8,463 bases of DNA from Chloroflexota bacterium. GTDB taxonomy: Bacteria; Chloroflexota; Anaerolineae; Promineifilales; Promineifilaceae. The position numbers and the translations under genes were made by a program. The stretch spans positions 1 to 8,463 of the forward strand of contig QQUD01001027.1 of NCBI GenBank assembly GCA_008501785.1. The letters run 5' to 3'. Shown one piece after another: positions 1-5,454 of this stretch (position 1 is its first letter; every line of letters starts with the position of its first letter). The notes under the pieces were generated by a model. That model was not told the origin of the DNA and did no database searches. It saw only the letters and a program-made list of their open reading frames with translations.

Positions 1-2
1 TC

Positions 3-311
3 GCCGTCACCAACCTCACCTTGATGATGAATATGACCGAAACGAACAGAGCCGGTGTTTATCTCGGAGCTTGGGGGTTTGCGCAAGCAGTTGGTGTGGG
101 CACAGGCACACTGCTGGGCGGCGTGATTCGTGACATCACGCTCGCCATTACCAACCAGGATTTGTTTAGTTATTATGCCGTCTATGGGTTTGAAATCATC
201 CTTTTGATGTTTGCATTCCCCTACATTATGGAACTAGATGTGACACGTTTCAGAGAAATAGCGCAAATTAACGTCACCGAAATTTTAGCTAAAACCGGTG
301 ATGCAGCATAA
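3..311 (+). CDS. PucC/BCH-family MFS transporter, C-terminal fragment
   Basis: This is the 3' end of a gene that begins before the window; the frame is open from base 3 and ends at TAA 309-311. The visible part, about 102 residues, has the run MTETNRAGVYLGAWGFAQAV, then a Gly-rich stretch (GTGTLLGGVIRD) and a hydrophobic helix (about YYAVYGFEIILLMFAFPYIM), with a short hydrophilic tail. The pattern 'M-T-x-x-x-R-A-G-x-Y-L-G-x-W-G-x-A-Q-A' followed by 'G-T-L-L-G-G-x-x-R-D' is typical of the last transmembrane helices of the BCH/PucC branch of the major facilitator superfamily. In phototrophs these proteins are tied to bacteriochlorophyll or light-harvesting assembly, but relatives also occur in non-phototrophs, so the substrate is unknown. 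Its stop lies inside the 3' end of the convergent minus-strand gene (23 bp overlap). The family call is fairly sure; the role is not. Confidence 0.72.
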   Translation, partial: AVTNLTLMMNMTETNRAGVYLGAWGFAQAVGVGTGTLLGGVIRDITLAITNQDLFSYYAVYGFEIILLMFAFPYIMELDVTRFREIAQINVTEILAKTGDAA

Positions 312-1197
312 ATTGAATGTGTTGGCTAAATTGTGCGTGAATGGAGTTTGATGAGGTTGTGGCATAACGGCCGTTTAACACCCCCAACATCCCCTTCAAT
401 TTCGAAGGCTGCCCCGTCAGTATCCATTCAAACTGCTCCAAATCCGCCAGCAGCGTATCATCATCCTTATTGGGGTTTTCAACAATTTGTTCAATCACCT
501 CAGCAATAAACATCAAGGCGCTGCTGATTGGGTCGGCATCTGTTGTGGGCAAACGCCTGTACTGAGCGCCGCCGAAGTAGCCGTTTTCACCCCCCATCCC
601 TTCCGGCAAATACACATCTGCCAACGCACGTGACAACATCGGCGCAAATTGAATTGGATCCACCAACGTACGCACATCAATGGCATGGTCTTCACCCAAA
701 ATCGTTGGTAAATATTTTTCGAAGATGGCTTGCAGCGCTTGCGTTAAACGGCCGTAATCCTCATCCGCCGATTCCAACTGCCAATCGCCACTACCTAAAC
801 TAAAAAACGTCATACACTTCAGCGGTCGCCAATCGGCAGGCCAGGTACAACCTTGCTCACCAAGATACACACAGGCCCGTTCATCATGATGCGTCTGCTC
901 AGGCAAGACTGGCAAATCGTGACCCAGCACCGTCAATGCCGCTACATCAATTGGCGTCACTTCCGACGCCCCCACCACACAACACCCCCCCAAGCACATG
1001 CGGCAGAACGGATACGCTTGCCACATTACCTGGTTGTATTTTTGAAAGAGGGTGGTTAGGTGGGAAACGGCCGTTTTCAACCCATCCCCCGCCGCCTCAT
1101 TCCCATCCATCCAGGCCACCAACGCCGCCCGCACCGCATCTACCAATTCCCTATCAGCCAAATATTTCTTATACTCAGGATGTTTAAGCAAGTTCAT
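289..1197 (-). CDS. YkgJ-like cysteine-cluster protein (putative Zn/Fe-binding)
   Basis: A soluble protein of 302 residues (304 if the ATG at 1203 is used). Numbering from that longer form, it has a compact cysteine cluster: C67-x2-C70-x3-C74-C75, then C111, C119 and C130, in the context CRMCLGGCC ... CVYLGEQGC ... DWRPLKC. This spacing, with a final 'R-P-x-x-C', matches the YkgJ / UPF0153 family, annotated as putative zinc- or iron-chelating; its biochemical role is not established. The usual family domain is about 100 residues. Here it sits between an N-terminal helical region (1-60) and a long C-terminal region (about 140-304) that I do not recognise. The ATG at 1197 is preferred because AGGGA (1208-1204) lies 6 nt upstream of it, whereas that site directly abuts the ATG at 1203. 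The 3' end overlaps the convergent transporter gene by 23 bp. Three ACGGCCGT palindromes fall inside this gene. Confidence 0.72.
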   Translation of the reverse strand: MNLLKHPEYKKYLADRELVDAVRAALVAWMDGNEAAGDGLKTAVSHLTTLFQKYNQVMWQAYPFCRMCLGGCCVVGASEVTPIDVAALTVLGHDLPVLPEQTHHDERACVYLGEQGCTWPADWRPLKCMTFFSLGSGDWQLESADEDYGRLTQALQAIFEKYLPTILGEDHAIDVRTLVDPIQFAPMLSRALADVYLPEGMGGENGYFGGAQYRRLPTTDADPISSALMFIAEVIEQIVENPNKDDDTLLADLEQFEWILTGQPSKLKGMLGVLNGRYATTSSNSIHAQFSQHIQFMLHHRF

Positions 1198-1203
1198 ATG
1201 CAT

Positions 1204-1208
1204 TCCCT
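1204..1208 (-). promoter_or_regulatory. Ribosome binding site deciding the YkgJ-like start
   Basis: On the minus strand AGGGA ends directly at the ATG of 1203 but is 6 nt from the second in-frame ATG at 1197. Only the second spacing is workable, so the protein probably starts M-N-L-L rather than M-H-M-N. Confidence 0.55.
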
Positions 1209-1225
1209 AAAACAAAATCCCCCGC

Positions 1226-1234
1226 ATTGTACCA
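1226..1234 (-). promoter_or_regulatory. Possible extended -10 promoter for the YkgJ-like gene
   Basis: The minus strand reads TGGTACAAT: a TACAAT -10 box (one mismatch to TATAAT) with the TGn extension. It would start transcription about 20 nt before the ATG. No good -35 box lies 16-18 nt upstream, as expected for an extended -10 promoter. The same bases form a small ATTGT/ACAAT dyad (1226-1239). This is a visual match only. Confidence 0.35.
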
Positions 1235-1512
1235 ACAATCTCCAACCAAGCGCACCCATTCACCATTCACAATTTATTACTAGACATTGTATTTTTTAGT
1301 TTCGCCTCTAGTAGGATCGTTTCACCACACCCCGGCGATTATCGGAGCCCGATCACACTCTAAACAAGTCGTGGCTATATTCAAAGGGACGGCCCCCTAC
1401 TACCGTACTACTTGTGAATGTAAACATAGCGACTGCGAAGAAAGGCCATTTGGAATATCCTATCAACGGTTTTGGGTCCGAGGGGGAGCCAAATCCATAT
1501 TTTATTATTCAT

Positions 1513-1518
1513 GGGAGG
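1513..1518 (+). promoter_or_regulatory. Ribosome binding site deciding the 5'-nucleotidase start
   Basis: GGGAGG lies 6 nt before the ATG at 1525. That start begins a textbook signal peptide, so the in-frame upstream ATG at 1414 is rejected. Confidence 0.8.
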
Positions 1519-1524
1519 ATACAC

Positions 1525-3261
1525 ATGAAGCATAAATTCGTTGTTTTTATAATGTCATTTTTGGCTGTACTGCTCCTGCTCCCGCAGGCCGCATCTGCGG
1601 CACCGGCAGGCAAAGGGCGTCCCAACCCAAGGAGGCGATTTATCAATCTTCAAATCCTTGGGATCAATGACTACCACGGTCATCTCGAGGCGAACACGCC
1701 TGGCACCGTGGATGGCACCACTGCCGGTGGGGCCGAGTACCTGGCAGCAAAGCTCAATGAGCTGCGCCAGGATCACCGGTACAGCCTGACCGTCGCCGCT
1801 GGCGACCTCATCGGCGGCTCACCGGCGTTCTCCGGTCTCTTCCACGATGAACCGTCCATTGAATCACTAAACGCAATGCAGCTCGACATTTCCAGTGTGG
1901 GCAATCACGAGTTCGACGAAGGCGTAGACGAACTGCTCCGTAAGCAGAACGGCGGCTGTCACCCGGTTGATGGCTGCTACTTCCCCGACCTGCCGTTTGC
2001 CGGTGCCGACTTCCAGTGGCTCGCCGCCAACGTCGTCAACGAAGCTGGCGAAACACCCCTGCCCCCTTACGAAATCAAGAGAATCAGAGGCGTCAAAGTT
2101 GCCTTCATCGGCATGACACTCGAGGCCACTGACACTCTGGTTGCCCCAGCTGGTGCTCTGGGATGGGACTTTCTCGACGAGGCCGAGACCGCCAACAAGC
2201 TCGTACCGATCTTGCGACGCAAAGGCGTCCGGGCTATTGTCGTGCTGCTGCATGAAGGTGGGATGCAGGCCTCGCCTTCTGATGACATAAACTCGTGCGC
2301 CGGCATCTCCGGGCCAATCGTCGCCATCAATGACGCGCTCCATCCCCAGATCGATGCGATCATCACCGGCCACACCCATCAGCCGTACAACTGCGTATTG
2401 CAAGACCCTATTGGCCGGCCACGCATTGTGACAAGCGCTTACTCGTATGGGCGAGTCGTCACTGAACTAAACCTTGTCCTTAACAAGTGGACCAGGAATG
2501 TTAACCGCTACCGGAGTACAGCCACCAATCATATCGTTGATCAGGCCTCTCTGACACCTGATCCGGCACTCACGGCAATCATAGACAAGTGGCAGCCACT
2601 GGTCGACGCGGCTGGCAGCACGCCTGTCGGAACAATTACGGAGTCAATCTTTCGTGGCGGCATCCCGGCCGAAGAGGATCGTGGCGTCGAGTCTGCGGCT
2701 GGCAACCTCATCGCCGACGCTCAACTGTGGGCAACATCGTATAACGGCGCGCAGATCGCGTTTATGAATCCCGGTGGTGTCCGCTCCGATCTAATCTACC
2801 CTGAGTCAACCGGTGAAGGGGATGGGGTCGTTACATATGGCGAGGCATTCATGGTCCAGCCATTTAACAACACACTCTTCACGTTCCCAATGACTGGGGC
2901 ACAGATCATCTCGGTGCTTGAAGATCAATGCCAGCCCACCGGGTCGAGCCGTCCATTCCAGCACCTTGGCGTGTCCGACGGTTTCACCTACGATCTTTCT
3001 AAGACGATAGAGGCGGGTAACTGCACATCGGTAACAGTGAGCAATGTGCAATTGAATGGCGTCCCCCTCAGTCCAACTGATTCGTACCTGGTGACAGTAA
3101 CTATCTACCTTGCCTATGGTCTTGATAATTTCACCACGTTCACTACGATAGACCCATCAACATGGCTTGACGGTGGCAATGACCTCGAAGCATTCGTCAA
3201 CTATCTCGGTACATTTAGCCCGGTTGCCCCACCAATCATCGACCGCGTCAACGAGAATTAA
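1525..3261 (+). CDS. Secreted bifunctional metallophosphatase/5'-nucleotidase
   Basis: A 578-residue exported enzyme of the UshA/CD73 family, which hydrolyses 5'-nucleotides (and often UDP-sugars or 2',3'-cyclic nucleotides) to nucleosides and phosphate outside the cytoplasm. Residues 1-25 are a signal peptide (MKHKF, hydrophobic 5-20, cut near ASA25). The N-terminal two-metal phosphoesterase domain has NDYHGH (48-53; D49, H51), AGDL (D94), GNHEFDEG (126-133), LLHEGG (H243) and GHTH (282-285), so all metal ligands are present. The C-terminal substrate domain has NPGGVR (415-420), YGEAFMVQPFNN (438-449) and GFTYD (486-490). The usual GGDG/GGDN motif near the C-terminus reads GLDN (532-535). 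There is no LPXTG or C-terminal helix, so the protein is probably released. It is monocistronic and ends just before a strong hairpin. Sampled lines are about 55-63% G+C against about 43-50% in neighbouring genes, and the ACGGCCGT palindrome is absent, which suggests acquisition by transfer. Confidence 0.92.
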   Translation: MKHKFVVFIMSFLAVLLLLPQAASAAPAGKGRPNPRRRFINLQILGINDYHGHLEANTPGTVDGTTAGGAEYLAAKLNELRQDHRYSLTVAAGDLIGGSPAFSGLFHDEPSIESLNAMQLDISSVGNHEFDEGVDELLRKQNGGCHPVDGCYFPDLPFAGADFQWLAANVVNEAGETPLPPYEIKRIRGVKVAFIGMTLEATDTLVAPAGALGWDFLDEAETANKLVPILRRKGVRAIVVLLHEGGMQASPSDDINSCAGISGPIVAINDALHPQIDAIITGHTHQPYNCVLQDPIGRPRIVTSAYSYGRVVTELNLVLNKWTRNVNRYRSTATNHIVDQASLTPDPALTAIIDKWQPLVDAAGSTPVGTITESIFRGGIPAEEDRGVESAAGNLIADAQLWATSYNGAQIAFMNPGGVRSDLIYPESTGEGDGVVTYGEAFMVQPFNNTLFTFPMTGAQIISVLEDQCQPTGSSRPFQHLGVSDGFTYDLSKTIEAGNCTSVTVSNVQLNGVPLSPTDSYLVTVTIYLAYGLDNFTTFTTIDPSTWLDGGNDLEAFVNYLGTFSPVAPPIIDRVNEN

Positions 3262-3278
3262 ACGAAGTGCAATAGCAA

Positions 3279-3311
3279 GCTGGCCCCGACCCTGACAGGA
3301 TCGGGGCCAGC
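3279..3311. terminator. Shared hairpin between convergent genes
   Basis: A perfect 11 bp stem, GCTGGCCCCGA (3279-3289) with TCGGGGCCAGC (3301-3311), has an 11 nt loop. It sits 17 bp after the nucleotidase stop and immediately before the 3' end of the minus-strand pdxH (stop at 3313), so it can serve both genes. Neither side has a proper T-run, so intrinsic termination may be weak, or the hairpin may mainly protect the RNA 3' end. Confidence 0.65.
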
Positions 3312-3312
3312 G

Positions 3313-3906
3313 TCATGGCAGCAGCCGCAAAACTTCCCATTTTTCATCTTGACGGGTATACACAAAGCGATCATGTAGACCATCGGGGTTGCCTTGCCAA
3401 AATTCGATTGATTGCGGCACAATGCGATAACCGCCCCAGAAATCAGGCATGGGAATCTGTCCGTCGCGGAATTTTTGTTTAATTTCGGCCCATTTAGCCT
3501 GCATCACAGACCGGGACGTAACCACACCACCCGATTCAGCCAGCCAGGTTCCCATCTGAGTAGCGCGGCGACGAGTGGTGAAGAAACGAAGGACTTCGGG
3601 GGTGGGAAGGGATACGGCCGTTCCCATCACCTTCACCTGTCGCTCCAACACTAACCACGGGAACAGCAGCGACACTTGCGCATTTTCGTCTATTTGTTGC
3701 GCCGTGAGCGTGTTGGTCGCTGAGAAAAAGATGAACCCTTTTGCATCAAAATAACGCAGCAGCACAATGCGCGACGACACCACACCCGTGGCTGAAGCAG
3801 TCGCCAAACTCATTGCATGAGGATAAGGCATTTCTGCGGCCTGGGCATCTTGAAACCACTTCTCAAATTGTGTAAAGGGGTCTTTACTGAGTGAATTGCG
3901 TTCCAT
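3313..3906 (-). CDS. pdxH: Pyridoxamine 5'-phosphate oxidase (PdxH family), divergent
   Basis: A 197-residue cytosolic FMN enzyme of the PdxH family, which oxidises pyridoxine or pyridoxamine 5'-phosphate to PLP. Full-length family features are present: SSRIVLL (44-50), QVSLLFPW (77-84), LERQVKV (87-93), MPDFWGGYRI (153-162), IEFWQG (167-172), LHDRF (177-181) and the C-terminal RLLP. Against E. coli PdxH as I recall it (constant offset of 21), several ligand residues differ: the FMN-phosphate pair R88-K89 is L67-T68; substrate residues Y129 and S137 are F108 and T116; R197 is G176. R133 (R112), H199 (H178) and R201 (R180) are kept. It may therefore be a weak, altered or specialised oxidase. 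It starts inside the end of the upstream aminotransferase gene (23 bp overlap) and is surely co-transcribed; GAGG lies 12 nt before the ATG, a long spacing. One ACGGCCGT palindrome lies within. Confidence 0.87.
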   Translation of the reverse strand: MERNSLSKDPFTQFEKWFQDAQAAEMPYPHAMSLATASATGVVSSRIVLLRYFDAKGFIFFSATNTLTAQQIDENAQVSLLFPWLVLERQVKVMGTAVSLPTPEVLRFFTTRRRATQMGTWLAESGGVVTSRSVMQAKWAEIKQKFRDGQIPMPDFWGGYRIVPQSIEFWQGNPDGLHDRFVYTRQDEKWEVLRLLP

Positions 3907-5017
3907 TTTTTAAATATGCCTCGAATTTTTGCAGCGCTTCACCAAATGCAGCACGCCCTAGACCAATACGCATGTGCTGGTCATCGCTGCCCAGGGTGGT
4001 GGCAGGGTGGATGAGCACACCCGCTTCATCTGCTAGCTGTTTGGAAAGTGCAGTAACAGAGGGGACGTTCATTTTGACGAGAGCGGTGGAGCCGGCTAAC
4101 GGCCGTTTCCACGCAAACAAACCCGGCCATCGTAAACAAAACGCCTCCACTAGGGCCAAATTATGCTCAATCAGGGCAATATTTTTGTCACGAAGCTGAT
4201 CCCGCACTTGCCACGCCACCAACGCTAATAACTCCGAAGGCGCAGGCGGACAAATGCTCGTGTAAAATTTCCAGTTCATCACATTTTGGCGTAGTGCTTC
4301 ATCCTGAATAATCAACCAGCCGGTGCGCAAACCGGGCAATCCATACGTTTTCGACAACCCCGACAGCACAACCGCCTTTTTGCTAACATCGGCCGCTGAA
4401 GGAATGGTAGGCGTGCCTGAATGCACCAATCCATAATACATTTCATCATAAAAAAGCCACAAATCATGCTCTTCGACAATGGCCGCCAATTCATGCAGGT
4501 GGTCTGTTGTGGGCAAATAACCGGTAGGATTATGGGGAAAGTTCACAACCAGCAATTTTGTTTGGGGTGTGATCAGCGTGCGTAAGTGATCAAAATCCAA
4601 CTCCCAGCTATTTTCCCCCGCCGTAAATGCCCACTTATTTACCCGACTTGCACCCACAACATGTTCAAACATGTTGATCAATGCATCGTACGCTGGCGTC
4701 AGCACCACAACTTCATCACTCTCTTCCAGCAGTGCGCGGGCGGCGAGGTAAATGCCTTCCACAGGTGTGCCCAAAACCACAACATCATCAGCTGTGACAC
4801 TGTCATAGGCGTCGGCAATCGCTTCACGCAATTGTGGATTGCCTTGCGATTCTGTATAACCCAATGATAATTGCCCCAATTCAGATAGCGGCACATTGGC
4901 CATTCGCAATAGTTCGTCTACAGTAACGGTTTCGCAATCAGAGTTACACAGTTGGTATGGCGTATTAAATTCATATTGATCAAAAAAATGTTCGGTAGCA
5001 AAAGGGGTGATTTTCAT
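3884..5017 (-). CDS. PLP-dependent aminotransferase, class I/II (fold type I)
   Basis: A 377-residue cytosolic aminotransferase. Visible landmarks are NFPHNPTG (159-166, N163 contacting PLP), YDEMYY (190-195, D191 to the pyridine nitrogen, Y194), SGLSKTYGLPGLRTGW (219-234, with Schiff-base K223 and R231) and HMRIGLG (348-354, with R350 for the substrate carboxylate). The amino donor and acceptor cannot be told from the sequence. The segment that normally reads G-A/S-x-E-A and holds the PLP phosphate with backbone amides is here G83-T-P-V-E-G88, placing a proline in that loop. Start: GGAG lies 5 nt before the ATG, and a TTGACA-like promoter lies upstream. The gene leads a two-gene unit with pdxH, so the PLP user and the PLP-making family member are expressed together. 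One ACGGCCGT palindrome lies at 4099. Confidence 0.88.
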   Translation of the reverse strand: MKITPFATEHFFDQYEFNTPYQLCNSDCETVTVDELLRMANVPLSELGQLSLGYTESQGNPQLREAIADAYDSVTADDVVVLGTPVEGIYLAARALLEESDEVVVLTPAYDALINMFEHVVGASRVNKWAFTAGENSWELDFDHLRTLITPQTKLLVVNFPHNPTGYLPTTDHLHELAAIVEEHDLWLFYDEMYYGLVHSGTPTIPSAADVSKKAVVLSGLSKTYGLPGLRTGWLIIQDEALRQNVMNWKFYTSICPPAPSELLALVAWQVRDQLRDKNIALIEHNLALVEAFCLRWPGLFAWKRPLAGSTALVKMNVPSVTALSKQLADEAGVLIHPATTLGSDDQHMRIGLGRAAFGEALQKFEAYLKNGTQFTQ

Positions 5018-5051
5018 AAAAACTCCAAGGTTGTTTTTTCAGATGCCAGTC

Positions 5052-5079
5052 AATATCTTCTTTTCTGATTTTTTGTCAA
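5052..5079 (-). promoter_or_regulatory. Candidate promoter of the aminotransferase-pdxH operon
   Basis: On the minus strand a perfect -35 TTGACA (5079-5074) is followed after 16 nt by GATATT (5057-5052, 4 of 6 matches). This gives a start near 5045 and a leader of about 28 nt. The -35 is strong and the -10 is weak. Confidence 0.45.
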
Positions 5080-5097
5080 GTAAGCAGTGCCAATTGT

Positions 5098-5127
5098 TTG
5101 ACAACGTTCTTATTTCCCAGCTATGAT
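5098..5127 (+). promoter_or_regulatory. Sigma70-type promoter of the small RHH-like gene
   Basis: TTGACA (5098-5103), an 18 nt spacer and TATGAT (5122-5127, one mismatch) form a near-consensus vegetative promoter. The RNA would start about 24 nt before the ATG at 5158. Its -35 lies only 18 bp from the opposing -35 of the aminotransferase operon, so both promoters share one control region. Confidence 0.65.
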
Positions 5128-5157
5128 GAACCGGGCAAGACAATTTTCTGAGGATAT

Positions 5158-5358
5158 ATGAATAAACGACCAAGACCTTCCCGAAAACATTTCCCCTTAA
5201 AACCGAAAAAGGGTCGAACGCTGGTGGCACGCGTCCACTTAACCAAAGAAGTAGATGAAATGCTGAAATATTTATGGGGGCATTTTCGCCTTTCCATTGA
5301 TGATATTGTTGACGAGGCTGTGCGTGAAAAGTATGCAGAGTTTCATAAAGAAGAATAG
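5158..5358 (+). CDS. Small basic protein, ribbon-helix-helix-like
   Basis: A 66-residue protein with a very basic, probably disordered N-terminus (residues 1-20: K/R/P-rich). It is followed by a predicted beta strand (TLVARVHL, 21-28), a helix (TKEVDEMLKYLWGHF, 29-43) and a second helix (SIDDIVDEAVREKYAEFHKE, 46-65). The pattern 'strand - T/S-x-E-x-x-x-x-L - S-x-x-x-I-V-x-E-A-V-R' resembles the MetJ/Arc/CopG ribbon-helix-helix fold of small DNA-binding proteins, usually dimers. I cannot assign a named family. GAGG lies 4 nt before the ATG and a near-consensus promoter precedes it. No toxin gene follows, so an antitoxin role is not supported. A transcription factor acting on the shared divergent promoter region is an inference. 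Confidence 0.7.
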   Translation: MNKRPRPSRKHFPLKPKKGRTLVARVHLTKEVDEMLKYLWGHFRLSIDDIVDEAVREKYAEFHKEE

Positions 5359-5362
5359 CAAT

Positions 5363-5416
5363 CAGGTATCAGGTGCCAGGTATCAGCTTTCAGCAAGAAG
5401 CTGATACCTGGCACCT
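5363..5416. repeat. Intergenic inverted repeat with direct CAGGTATCAG copies
   Basis: AGGTGCCAGGTATCAGCTT (5371-5389) is perfectly repeated in reverse at 5398-5416 around an 8 nt loop, a 19 bp stem. The decamer CAGGTATCAG appears twice directly, at 5363-5372 and 5377-5386. There is no T-run, so it is not a classical terminator. It has the look of a dispersed intergenic palindromic element, though it may end transcription from the small gene just upstream. Confidence 0.75.
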
Positions 5417-5454
5417 AATAGCTAACCGCTTACTTCACATCACAAGGAGATACC

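Larger units (their letters stand above)
1204..1524. other. Geneless stretch before the 5'-nucleotidase gene
   Basis: About 320 bases with no convincing gene. The left end holds the likely promoter and RBS of the minus-strand YkgJ-like gene. Near 1256-1269 there are two tandem copies of CCATTCA, followed by an A/T-rich run. The right part carries the nucleotidase RBS at 1513-1518. A frame is open from 1414 in phase with the nucleotidase, but its residues before 1525 look random and no RBS precedes it. I found no confident sigma70 promoter for the nucleotidase; TATATT at 1376-1381 lacks a matching -35. This stretch probably contains the left border of the compositionally distinct nucleotidase segment. 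Confidence 0.6.

Noticed and set aside
528..1187. Plus-strand open frames opposite the YkgJ-like gene, rich in Pro, His and Thr
   Set aside because: They are antisense shadows of a gene with a clear cysteine-cluster family; there is no RBS and the composition is low-complexity.
1256..1269. Tandem CCATTCA repeat as a target-site duplication of the nucleotidase segment
   Set aside because: Two short copies lie side by side at one end only, with no partner near 3312, so there is no duplication flanking an insertion.
1414..1524. N-terminal extension of the 5'-nucleotidase from the ATG at 1414
   Set aside because: There is no ribosome site, the residues are unlike the family, and the signal peptide begins at the internal ATG 1525, which has GGGAGG 6 nt upstream.
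1287..1535. 82-codon plus-strand frame overlapping the nucleotidase start
   Set aside because: It has no RBS or recognisable domain and overlaps a much better start; the sequence looks random.
5039..5230. Minus-strand frame of 63 codons across the divergent promoter region
   Set aside because: It covers two good promoter matches and the start of the RHH-like gene and has no family signal.
5158..5358. Antitoxin of a toxin-antitoxin pair
   Set aside because: No toxin-sized partner gene overlaps or adjoins it; the next gene downstream is a 379-residue peptidase with its own RBS behind a repeat.
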